Assembly: GCA_947166335.1 (NCBI GenBank)
Contig: CAMVDS010000022.1
Location: forward strand, 1-13,717
Source: an uncultured Mollicutes bacterium
GTDB taxonomy: Bacteria > Bacillota_I > Bacilli_A > Acholeplasmatales > JAEDCM01
DNA: 13,717 bases
Direction of reading: 5' to 3'
This document shows, piece after piece, positions 6,444 through 13,420 of the stretch (positions within the stretch are counted from its first letter, which is position 1; the number at the start of each line of letters is the position of its first letter). The notes below the pieces were generated by a model. That model did no database searches, was not told where the DNA came from, and saw only the letters and a list, made by a program, of their open reading frames with translations. The translations under genes were made by a program, and so were the position numbers.

Positions 6444-7277
6444 ATGCAAGCTGGAATAATTTTAAAGCTTAAAGTAGGAAGAAAAACACCAATTGGATAT
6501 ATGCTTATTGATGGAGAAAATGAAGTATTTTTACATAACAATGAAGCATTATATGAACTAACTATAAATGATCTTGTAGAAGTGTTTTTATATTATGATA
6601 GTGAAAAAAGACTTGCCGCAACAATGTCTATTCCAAATGCCACAGTAAATAATCCAGGATGGGGTATTGTAGAAGATGAAATCAATAATGGTATCTTTGT
6701 TAATATAGGTATTACAAAAGGCATTTTAGTTTCAACTGATTTCTTACCTTATGATAAAAGACTATGGCCTAAAAGAGGAGACAAGTTATTTATCATATTA
6801 AAAGAAAAGAATAAGAGTTTAGTTGGTAAGATTGTTAATAATAATGATGCTAAAAAATATTCTATAGAAGAATCTATTAACATAGGTGATATTGTAAGTG
6901 GATATGTAGAAAGAATAAATAATGAAGGTTATATCTTATATACAGAAAACCTTAGTATTATTTACTTACATAAAACACAAGTTAGAACTCATCTTCATCT
7001 AGGAGAAAAAGTAGAAGTTAAAATTAATAGAATAGATGAAAGAGGAATTCATTCTACAACAATTGATCAAAAAGAAAATATGATAGACAAAGATAAAGAA
7101 GTAGTCTTAAATTATATTAAGGAACATAAATTTGTATATATAGATGTTACTCCTGAATTTGTTTTAGAAAACTTCAATATGAGTAAAAAAGCATATAAAA
7201 GAGCACTAGGTTCCTTATATAAAGATAGACTAATTCAAATAGATAATGACAAATATATCATTTCTATTGACAAATAA
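6444..7277 (+). CDS. cvfB: CvfB/YitL family S1-domain RNA-binding protein
   Basis: This 277-residue protein matches CvfB (conserved virulence factor B of Staphylococcus; YitL in B. subtilis) over its full length. The family has tandem S1-like OB folds and a C-terminal winged helix. Characteristic stretches are GYMLIDGENEVFLHNNEA near the N-terminus, FLPYDKRLWPKRGDKL (about 100-115), a central S1 repeat beginning GDIVSGYVERINNEGYILY, and a C-terminal NMSKKAYKRALGSLYKDRLI winged-helix segment. CvfB binds RNA and affects gene expression in staphylococci; its role here is inferred. It starts immediately after the pseudouridine synthase stop codon, with AGAGGTG (6431-6437) inside that gene, so the two form an RNA-related operon. 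Its last codons carry the -35 box of the next promoter. Confidence 0.88.
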   Translation: MQAGIILKLKVGRKTPIGYMLIDGENEVFLHNNEALYELTINDLVEVFLYYDSEKRLAATMSIPNATVNNPGWGIVEDEINNGIFVNIGITKGILVSTDFLPYDKRLWPKRGDKLFIILKEKNKSLVGKIVNNNDAKKYSIEESINIGDIVSGYVERINNEGYILYTENLSIIYLHKTQVRTHLHLGEKVEVKINRIDERGIHSTTIDQKENMIDKDKEVVLNYIKEHKFVYIDVTPEFVLENFNMSKKAYKRALGSLYKDRLIQIDNDKYIISIDK

Positions 7278-7294
7278 AAATAAAAGAATAAAAT
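7267..7294 (+). promoter_or_regulatory. Promoter of the FMN riboswitch-ribU unit
   Basis: A perfect TTGACA (7267-7272) lies in the last codons of cvfB (Ile-Asp-Lys-stop). It is followed by a 16-bp spacer and TAAAAT (7289-7294). The predicted start near 7301 is just 5 nt before the P1 stem of the riboswitch, as expected for a riboswitch transcript. Confidence 0.75.
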
Positions 7295-7305
7295 ATAGTT
7301 GAAAT

Positions 7306-7418
7306 AAATATTTTAGGGCATGGTGAAATTCCAGACCGGAGGTATAGTCCTTGAGCTTTTTAGCTGATTTGGTGTAATTCCAAAACCGATAGTATAGTCT
7401 AGATGAAGAAAAATATTT
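7306..7418 (+). promoter_or_regulatory. FMN riboswitch (RFN element)
   Basis: The conserved RFN blocks appear in order: AGGGCATGGTGAAATTCC, ACCGGAGGTATAGTCC, a variable AGCT/AGCT hairpin, GATTTGGTGTAATTCCAAA, ACCGATAGTATAGTCTAGAT and GAAGAAAAATAT. P1 closes by perfect pairing of 7306-7314 with 7410-7418. The element senses flavin mononucleotide, and binding normally shuts off riboflavin genes. The conserved segment TTAGGGC (7313-7319) is perfectly complementary to GCCCTAA (7444-7450), which covers the 5' arm of the downstream terminator. That pairing is a plausible antiterminator in the FMN-free state. Confidence 0.97.
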
Positions 7419-7439
7419 TATAATTATTTTTGTTTTTGA

Positions 7440-7462
7440 AAAAGCCCTAATGACGGGCTTTT
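7440..7462 (+). terminator. Riboswitch-controlled transcription terminator
   Basis: AAAAGCCC (7440-7447) pairs with GGGCTTTT (7455-7462) around a 7-nt loop, followed by a T-rich run. It sits between the FMN aptamer and the ribU ribosome binding site, so it is the likely expression platform: formed when FMN is bound, disrupted when 7444-7450 pairs with the aptamer 5' segment. Confidence 0.85.
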
Positions 7463-7486
7463 ATTTATTTTGAAGGAGTGATTATT

Positions 7487-8170
7487 ATGGATAAAAGAAT
7501 TAAAAAAATGATACTTACATCAATATTTGCCGCAATGTCAGTCCTATTATATTTATTTCCTAAATTTCCTCTACCATTCTTCCCAAGCTTCCTAGAGATA
7601 AACTTCTCAATGCTACCAATTGTTATTTGTGCATTTAGCTGTGGGCCTCTATTTGGTAGTGCATGTGTCTTAATAAGATGTATTGCTAATTTAATAATAG
7701 AAGGAAGTATTACTGTAGGTGTTGGAGAAACAATGGATTTAATACTAGGCTTTGCTGTAGTATTATCATCAGGATTCATGTATAAATTTATTAAAATAAA
7801 AGAACCTAAAAAATCTATATTTTCTCTATTAGTATGTATAGGAGTATGGGTACTTGCTGGAGTATTATTAAATGTATTCTATGCTATTCCTGCTTATTTA
7901 AAACTATACTTTAACGGAGATGTTAATATTTTAGTATCCGTTTTACAAAAGACAATACTAGGAGTTAACAGTAGTAATTATATGTTTAAATATGTAGTGT
8001 ATGCTGTTATACCATTTAATTTATTATTATCAAGTGTAGTATGTATTGTTACATTCTTTGTAAATAAAATAATCTATATTTTCTATGATAATGATAAAGA
8101 TAAAAAAGAACTAGAAATGATAGATGATGAAGAAAATGTAGAGTCAAGTGAAGAAGAAACAGCACAATAA
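7487..8170 (+). CDS. ribU: Riboflavin ECF transporter substrate-binding S component RibU
   Basis: This 227-residue membrane protein is the riboflavin-binding subunit of an energy-coupling factor transporter. It needs the shared EcfA-EcfA'-EcfT module, which is not in this window. RibU landmarks are FPLPFFPSFLEINFSMLPIVICAFSCGP (about 27-54) and the glycine motif VGVGETMDL (about 77-85). About six hydrophobic helices lie between residues 6 and 198. The FMN riboswitch upstream strongly supports riboflavin as the substrate. The start is ATG 7487, 8 nt after GAAGGAG; a GTG at 7478 overlaps that site. The last 27 or so residues form a strongly acidic tail rich in Asp and Glu (DDEENVESSEEE), unlike the short ends I know in this family. 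The unit ends at a terminator, so it is monocistronic. Confidence 0.93.
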   Translation: MDKRIKKMILTSIFAAMSVLLYLFPKFPLPFFPSFLEINFSMLPIVICAFSCGPLFGSACVLIRCIANLIIEGSITVGVGETMDLILGFAVVLSSGFMYKFIKIKEPKKSIFSLLVCIGVWVLAGVLLNVFYAIPAYLKLYFNGDVNILVSVLQKTILGVNSSNYMFKYVVYAVIPFNLLLSSVVCIVTFFVNKIIYIFYDNDKDKKELEMIDDEENVESSEEETAQ

Positions 8171-8188
8171 AGCGATTTTTTGGAAAAA

Positions 8189-8210
8189 AAGAGTGTAAAA
8201 ATACACTCTT
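8189..8210 (+). terminator. Rho-independent terminator after ribU
   Basis: AAGAGTGTA (8189-8197) pairs perfectly with TACACTCTT (8202-8210) around AAAA, followed by a T-run (8212-8218). It separates ribU from the alaS operon. Confidence 0.92.
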
Positions 8211-8270
8211 ATTTTTTTATTAAAAAATACAATTATTTTAATAAATAAACTTTTATTTATTAATTAAATG

Positions 8271-8279
8271 TGGTACAAT
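8271..8279 (+). promoter_or_regulatory. Extended -10 promoter of the alaS operon
   Basis: TGGTACAAT combines the TGn extension with the -10 hexamer TACAAT (8274-8279). The -35 position 17 bp upstream is only T/A-rich, which extended -10 promoters tolerate. The predicted start near 8286 leaves a leader of about 16 nt, too short for a T-box or attenuator. Confidence 0.65.
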
Positions 8280-8301
8280 AGAAACTCGGAGTGTGATAAA
8301 T

Positions 8302-10908
8302 ATGAAATATTTAACAGCAAAAGAAATTAGAGAAACTTGGCTAAACTTTTTTAAGGAAAAGGGTCATCACGTTGAAGAATCTGCACCACTAGTGCCAATG
8401 AATGATGCTACATTACTATGGATTAATGCAGGTGTAGCACCACTTAAAAAATACTTCGATGGATCAGAAAAGCCAATCAATCCAAGAATTACAAATATAC
8501 AAAAGTGCGTAAGAACAAATGACATTGAAAACGTAGGCTTAACAGCTAGACACCATACATTCTTTGAAATGCTTGGTAATTTTTCCATTGGAGATTACTT
8601 CAAAAATGAAGCTATTGAATTTGGTTATGAATTATTAGTTAAGCGTTTTGAAATGCCAGTTGAAAAATTATATATAACTCATTATACAGATGATTTAGAG
8701 GCAAGAAACAAGTGGATTAGTTTAGGAATCCCTGCAGATCACTTAATCCCACTAGAAGGTAACTTCTGGGAGATTGGAGAAGGACCATGTGGACCTGATA
8801 CAGAAATCTTCTTTGATAGAGGAGAATCATATGATAAGCGTGGAAAAGAATTAATTGAACAAGATATCGAAAATGATAGATTTATTGAAATTTGGAATAT
8901 TGTATTCTCTCAATATAATTCAAAAGAAGGATTAGCTAGAAAAGACTATCCTGAACTACCAAGCAAAAACATTGATACAGGTAGTGGATTAGAGAGAATG
9001 TGCTGCGTAATGCAAGGCACAAAGACTAACTATGAAACTGACCTTTTTATGCCATATATGAAGAAGATTGAAGAAATAAGTGGTATTAAATATGAAGGCC
9101 AAATGTCATTTAAGGTTATTGCTGATCACATTAGAACATTAACATTTGCTATCTCCGATGGAGCTATTCTATCAAATGAAGGTAGAGGTTATGTTTTAAG
9201 AAGAATCTTAAGAAGAGCTTGTAAACATGCTAAAAAGATTGGTATTAATAGACCATTCTTATATGAAATAGTTGATGTAGTAGTAGATGTTATGAAATCA
9301 TTCTATCCATATATTGAATCTAAAAAAGAAATCGTAAAAAAGATTATTAAGCAAGAAGAAGAAAAATTCCTTGAAACACTAAACGGTGGTGAAAAGAGAA
9401 TTAATGATATTATTTCTACAGGAGTAAAAGAAATAAGTGGATCAGATGCATTTATGTTATATGATACATATGGATTCCCTATTGAACTTACACTTGAATA
9501 TGCTCAAGATAACGGTATAACTGTAGATATTGATGGCTTTAAAGAATGCATGAAGGTTCAAAAGGAAACTAGTAGAAATGCTAGAGAAAATGTTGAATCA
9601 ATGAAGAGCCAAAATGAAGAATATTTAAACTTCAAGGGTGAATCTAAATTCGTTGGTTATGATACTTTAGAAACTGAAGCAAAAGTTATTAAAGTATTTG
9701 ATAATGGAATTGTTTTAGATAAGACTCCATTCTATGCAACTATGGGTGGACAAGTTGCTGACTTAGGAACTATTAATGGAGTTGTTGTAAAAGATGTTAC
9801 AAAATTACCTAACGGACAACACCTACATACTTTAGATGTATCAAGTTTTAAAGAAGGAGATACAGTTAAAGCTGTCGTAGATAAAGAAAATAGAGATGCT
9901 ATTAGACGTAATCACTCAGCAGCTCACTTAACTCAAAGAGCTTTAAAGGATGTACTTGGTGAACACGTACATCAACAAGGAAGCCAAGTTACTGCTGATT
10001 ATATGCGTTTTGACTTCAACAACTATTCTAACCTTACAGATGAAGAAATTATTAAGGTAGAAAAAATAGTTAAAGAAAAAATTAATGAAGGATTAGAAAT
10101 TAAGACATTAGAATTACCAATCGCAGAAGCTAAAAAGCTTGGTGCTGAGGCATTATTTGGTGAAAAATATGGTGAAGTAGTAAGAGTAGTAGATATGGAT
10201 TATTCTAAAGAATTCTGTGGTGGTACTCATGCTAAAAACACTAAAGATATCATTGATTATGCTATTACATCTGTTGAATCAATTGGTTCAGGAATATTTA
10301 GAGTTACTGCTGTAACTGGAGATAATCTTGATGAAAAAATTAATTCATTCCTTCATAACCAAATGAAAGAATATGAAACATTAGAAGAAAAAGAAAAATC
10401 TATAATTGATAAAGCTAAAGCTGAAGGCATTGATTTAGGCGATGAAATAGTATTCATGAATAGAAGCAAGGGAAGCTATCAGTTAGTTTTAGATATAAGA
10501 AGAGAAATTGAAGAATTAAAGAATCAAGTAAAAGAATTAGAAAAAGAATACAATAGAAAGAAAGCACAAAATGCTTTATCTAATTTAAGCGAATATGATA
10601 AATATATTTCAGGTAATTCTTTAATTACTAAGGTTGAAAACATTAGTATGGATTCCTTAAAACAATTAGCTGATGCTCTACTTAATAAGATGGGTAGCGG
10701 TATTGTCTTCTTAGCTTCAATTACTGATAATAAATTATTATTTGTATGTAAGAACAATATTGGACTAAATTCAGGTAATTTAGTAAAACAAGCTGCTATA
10801 GCTACAGGTGGTAACGGCGGAGGCCGTCCTGATATGGCTACTGCAGGTGGTAAGGATATTTCTAAGGTTGATGAAGCCCTAGATATCGTTAAAAAGGAAA
10901 TCAAATAA
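8302..10908 (+). CDS. alaS: Alanyl-tRNA synthetase
   Basis: The 868-residue class II synthetase charges tRNA-Ala with alanine in the cytoplasm and is complete. The catalytic core holds RHHTFFEMLGNFSIGDYF (83-100). The editing domain that clears Ser- or Gly-tRNA-Ala has the zinc ligands HSAAH (538-542) and CGGTH (639-643). A charged coiled-coil (about 725-760) leads to the C-Ala domain with GGNGGGRPDMATAGG (836-850). I chose ATG 8302, 10 nt after GGAG (8288-8291); a GTG at 8293 is too close to that site. In many Bacillota alaS has a T-box leader; here there is none. It is the first gene of the operon, and its stop overlaps the next start by 1 nt (TAATG). Confidence 0.98.
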   Translation: MKYLTAKEIRETWLNFFKEKGHHVEESAPLVPMNDATLLWINAGVAPLKKYFDGSEKPINPRITNIQKCVRTNDIENVGLTARHHTFFEMLGNFSIGDYFKNEAIEFGYELLVKRFEMPVEKLYITHYTDDLEARNKWISLGIPADHLIPLEGNFWEIGEGPCGPDTEIFFDRGESYDKRGKELIEQDIENDRFIEIWNIVFSQYNSKEGLARKDYPELPSKNIDTGSGLERMCCVMQGTKTNYETDLFMPYMKKIEEISGIKYEGQMSFKVIADHIRTLTFAISDGAILSNEGRGYVLRRILRRACKHAKKIGINRPFLYEIVDVVVDVMKSFYPYIESKKEIVKKIIKQEEEKFLETLNGGEKRINDIISTGVKEISGSDAFMLYDTYGFPIELTLEYAQDNGITVDIDGFKECMKVQKETSRNARENVESMKSQNEEYLNFKGESKFVGYDTLETEAKVIKVFDNGIVLDKTPFYATMGGQVADLGTINGVVVKDVTKLPNGQHLHTLDVSSFKEGDTVKAVVDKENRDAIRRNHSAAHLTQRALKDVLGEHVHQQGSQVTADYMRFDFNNYSNLTDEEIIKVEKIVKEKINEGLEIKTLELPIAEAKKLGAEALFGEKYGEVVRVVDMDYSKEFCGGTHAKNTKDIIDYAITSVESIGSGIFRVTAVTGDNLDEKINSFLHNQMKEYETLEEKEKSIIDKAKAEGIDLGDEIVFMNRSKGSYQLVLDIRREIEELKNQVKELEKEYNRKKAQNALSNLSEYDKYISGNSLITKVENISMDSLKQLADALLNKMGSGIVFLASITDNKLLFVCKNNIGLNSGNLVKQAAIATGGNGGGRPDMATAGGKDISKVDEALDIVKKEIK

Positions 10909-11318
10909 TGAAATATTTAGGATTAGATTTAGGAAGTAAAACATGTGGTATTGCTATTTCAAGTGGTATTATCGCAAGCATTTATGAAACATTTAGATTT
11001 AATGAAGACGATTATGATGCTTGCTTAAATAGAATAGTTGAAATAGTAAATAAAGAAAAAATAGATGAAATAGTATTAGGATATCCTAAGCATATGAATA
11101 ACGATATAGGTATTCGTGCTAAAATTAGCGAAGACTTTAAAGCTAAATTAGAAGAAAAAGTAAGCTCTAAAGTAATTCTTTGGGATGAAAGAACTACATC
11201 TATGGAAGTTAATAGAGTTATGCTTATGAATAATACTAGTCGAAAGAAAAGAAAAGAACATAAGGATGAATTAGCTGCTGTAATTATTTTACAAGGCTAT
11301 CTAGATTATAAAAATTAA
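10908..11318 (+). CDS. ruvX: RuvX/YqgF family RNase H-like protein (pre-16S rRNA processing)
   Basis: This 136-residue protein has the usual size for YqgF/RuvX (YrrK in B. subtilis), an RNase H-fold nuclease implicated in maturing the 5' end of 16S rRNA and formerly annotated as a Holliday junction resolvase. Motifs are GLDLGSKTCGIA (5-16, with the acidic catalytic Asp7), IVLGYPKHMNN, the DERTTSMEV segment and the C-terminal HKDELAAVIILQGYLDY, which supplies the last acidic residue. It starts by a 1-nt overlap with alaS (TAATG), with AAGGAAA (10893-10899) as a weak ribosome binding site. B. subtilis carries yrzL between alaS and yrrK; the overlap here leaves no room for it. Confidence 0.93.
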   Translation: MKYLGLDLGSKTCGIAISSGIIASIYETFRFNEDDYDACLNRIVEIVNKEKIDEIVLGYPKHMNNDIGIRAKISEDFKAKLEEKVSSKVILWDERTTSMEVNRVMLMNNTSRKKRKEHKDELAAVIILQGYLDYKN

Positions 11319-11331
11319 AAGGAGGTTTATT

Positions 11332-11610
11332 ATGAACGATAAATTAGCTGAAAATGTATTAGTTTTTGAAAAAGACGGAAAAGAAGTAGAATGCCAAATT
11401 CTATTTACTTGCAACCTAGAAGGTTATGAAGGAAATAATTATGTAGTATTTAAAATTGGCGATACTGAAGATATTTCTGCAGCTAGATATACAGAAGAAG
11501 GCGATGGCATCGGTGAATTATTAGATGTAGAAACTGATAAAGAATGGGATTTGCTAGATGATGCTATCGAATCATTCTTTAATGATTTAGAAGATGCAGA
11601 TGAAGAATAA
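11332..11610 (+). CDS. yrzB: DUF1292 (UPF0473) protein, YrzB-like
   Basis: The protein is small (92 residues) and very acidic, with the DUF1292 layout: a short strand-rich core beginning NVLVFEKDGKEVECQILFTC, the VVFKIGDTEDISAARYTEEG segment, and the acidic C-terminal helix EWDLLDDAIESFFNDLED. Its biochemical role is unknown; the family is conserved beside ruvX in Bacillota, which is the main support for the call. It has the best ribosome binding site in the operon (AAAAGGAGG, 11317-11325, 6 nt from the ATG). Its TAA overlaps the start of trmR by 1 nt. In B. subtilis mltG follows yrzB; here it is missing from that junction. Confidence 0.9.
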   Translation: MNDKLAENVLVFEKDGKEVECQILFTCNLEGYEGNNYVVFKIGDTEDISAARYTEEGDGIGELLDVETDKEWDLLDDAIESFFNDLEDADEE

Positions 11611-12221
11611 TGGAATATCTAGATAATCTAAACAAGCTAGAATTTAATGATTTAGACATTGAACTTAGAAAATATGCTAAAGAAAATAAAGTACCTATTA
11701 TTCAAGATGAAGGCTTAGAATTCTTAAGACAAATGATTATTTTAAAGGATTGTAAAAGAGTTCTAGAGATAGGTACAGCTATAGGATATTCATCTATTCA
11801 AATGGCTAAATTAGGAGTTATCGTTGATACAATTGAGATCAATGAAAATATGTATAATCTAGCAAAAGAAAACGTAAAAAAGGCTAAATATGAGGATAAA
11901 ATAAATATCTTTTTTGCTGATGCCTTAGAATTAGATATAAATTTACTTAAAAAATATGATCTAATTTTTATTGATGCCGCAAAAGCACAATATATTAATT
12001 TTTTTAATAAATATAAAGTATTATTAAACGACAAAGGAATAATTATTACAGATAATTTATTATTCCATGGACTTGTCTTAGAAGAAAACATTGAATCAAG
12101 AAATCTAAGACAACTAGTTAATAAAATTAAAAAATATAATGAATGGTTAATGGAACAAAATGATTTTGATACAACTATTTATAATATTGGAGATGGAGTA
12201 GCTTTAAGTATTAAAAAATAG
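11610..12221 (+). CDS. trmR: TrmR/YrrM-like O-methyltransferase, probably tRNA 5-hydroxyuridine methyltransferase
   Basis: This 203-residue protein is a cation-dependent O-methyltransferase of the COMT-like family 3. The SAM site is VLEIGTAIGYSSI (51-63). The probable metal ligands are Asp122 (IDAAKAQY, 121-128) and Asp148-Asn149 (DNLLFHG). B. subtilis TrmR (YrrM) methylates 5-hydroxyuridine at tRNA position 34 to give 5-methoxyuridine. The assignment here rests on family membership and on the neighbourhood: downstream of alaS-ruvX-yrzB and close to trhP1, whose product helps make the 5-hydroxyuridine substrate. The start overlaps the yrzB stop by 1 nt with only a weak ribosome binding site, so translation is probably coupled. 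Other members of this family act on small phenolic substrates; the context makes that less likely. Confidence 0.82.
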   Translation: MEYLDNLNKLEFNDLDIELRKYAKENKVPIIQDEGLEFLRQMIILKDCKRVLEIGTAIGYSSIQMAKLGVIVDTIEINENMYNLAKENVKKAKYEDKINIFFADALELDINLLKKYDLIFIDAAKAQYINFFNKYKVLLNDKGIIITDNLLFHGLVLEENIESRNLRQLVNKIKKYNEWLMEQNDFDTTIYNIGDGVALSIKK

Positions 12222-12238
12222 TTTAAGGAGTGTAGCTT

Positions 12239-13420
12239 ATGAAAATAGCCATAGTCGCTGATGTACTTGGTGAAGAAAACAATGGTACTGTTGTTGCATG
12301 TATGAATTTAATAAGATACCTTAAACAAAGAGGACATGAGCTTCATATTGTTTGTCCTGATGAAACAAAAGAAGGACTTGAAGGCTATTACATCTTAAAA
12401 CATTTTAGTTTTGGTATATTTAATAAATATATGATGAAAAATGGTGTTGCTCCTGCTAAGGCTGATTATGATATTATAAGAAGCGCTATAGAAGGAGTAG
12501 ATGTATGCCATATATTATTACCATTTTCAGCAGGAAAATGCGCAAGAATCATATGCGAAGAATTAGGCATTCCTTTTACTGCTGCTTTTCATGCACAGGC
12601 TGAAAATATAAGTGCCCATGCAGGTTTATCTCATTTTGGGCTTTTAAACAGGAAAATATATAAGATTTTTTATAAAAGAGTATTTAAATATGCTGATGGA
12701 ATACATTATCCAACAGAATTTATTAAAAATGTTTTTGAACATGTCGTTGGGCCTACAAAAGCATATGTTATATCAAATGGTGTAAATGCTAGATTCATTA
12801 GAAAAGATGTAGAAAAACCAAATGAATTAAAAGATAAATTTATAATTCTTTTTACAGGTAGATTCTCTAAAGAAAAAACACATAAGGTTCTAATAAACGC
12901 AGTAAAAAAGTCTAAATATGAATCAAAGATTCAACTTATTTTTGCTGGATGTGGACCACTTGAAAAGAAAATAAGAAAATGGGGTAATAAGCTTACTAAT
13001 AAGCCTATTATGAATTTCTTTAATAGAGATGAAATGGTAGATGTTATTAATTATAGTGATCTATATGTTCATCCTGCTGAAATAGAAATAGAAGCTATTT
13101 CATGCTTAGAAGCTATTAAGTGTGGATTAGTCCCTGTAATAGCTAATTCAAAGAAATGTGCCACAAAGCATTTTGCTTTAACTGATAAAAACTTATTTAA
13201 AAATAAGGATTCTAAAGATTTAGCAAAGAAAATAGAATACTGGATGGAACACGATAGTGAAAAAGAAGAAATGAGATTAAAATATCTTGATTTCACAAAC
13301 AAATTTGCTCAAGATAAATGTATGGAAGATATGGAAAATATGCTTATAGAAGTATCTAAAATAAAGAAAGAACCTATCATTTATAAGAAACATAAAAAAA
13401 GAATGAAGAAGGGAATTTAA
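12239..13420 (+). CDS. GT4-family (GT-B fold) glycosyltransferase
   Basis: This 393-residue protein has the two-Rossmann layout of family 4 glycosyltransferases. The N-terminal acceptor domain begins MKIAIVADVL, with a glycine-containing loop near residue 15, and includes FHAQAENISAH (about 117-127). The C-terminal donor domain begins near IILFTGRFSKEKTH (about 202-215) and carries the EX7E motif at Glu283 and Glu291 (E-IEAISCL-E), which contacts the nucleotide sugar. The C-terminal tail is very basic (KKHKKRMKKG), which would suit membrane association, as in glycolipid synthases. Donor and acceptor cannot be read from the sequence; a lipid or cell-surface acceptor is an inference. There is no signal peptide. 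It sits between two tRNA-modification genes, with AAGGAG 8 nt before its ATG and a 1-nt overlap with trhP1. Confidence 0.87.
   Translation: MKIAIVADVLGEENNGTVVACMNLIRYLKQRGHELHIVCPDETKEGLEGYYILKHFSFGIFNKYMMKNGVAPAKADYDIIRSAIEGVDVCHILLPFSAGKCARIICEELGIPFTAAFHAQAENISAHAGLSHFGLLNRKIYKIFYKRVFKYADGIHYPTEFIKNVFEHVVGPTKAYVISNGVNARFIRKDVEKPNELKDKFIILFTGRFSKEKTHKVLINAVKKSKYESKIQLIFAGCGPLEKKIRKWGNKLTNKPIMNFFNRDEMVDVINYSDLYVHPAEIEIEAISCLEAIKCGLVPVIANSKKCATKHFALTDKNLFKNKDSKDLAKKIEYWMEHDSEKEEMRLKYLDFTNKFAQDKCMEDMENMLIEVSKIKKEPIIYKKHKKRMKKGI

Noticed and set aside
7465..7779. Minus-strand open frame opposite ribU
   Set aside because: RibU on the plus strand has an FMN riboswitch, a strong ribosome binding site and family motifs; the opposite frame has none of these.
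8171..8270. T-box or other leader RNA upstream of alaS
   Set aside because: The segment contains only the ribU terminator and AT-rich sequence; no specifier loop or T-box sequence is visible, and the -10 box is next to the gene.
10524..10904. Minus-strand open frames opposite alaS (also 8367-8588), trmR (11798-12091) and the glycosyltransferase (13069-13302)
   Set aside because: All lie within conserved domains of plus-strand genes and lack start signals; they follow from the codon bias of the real genes.
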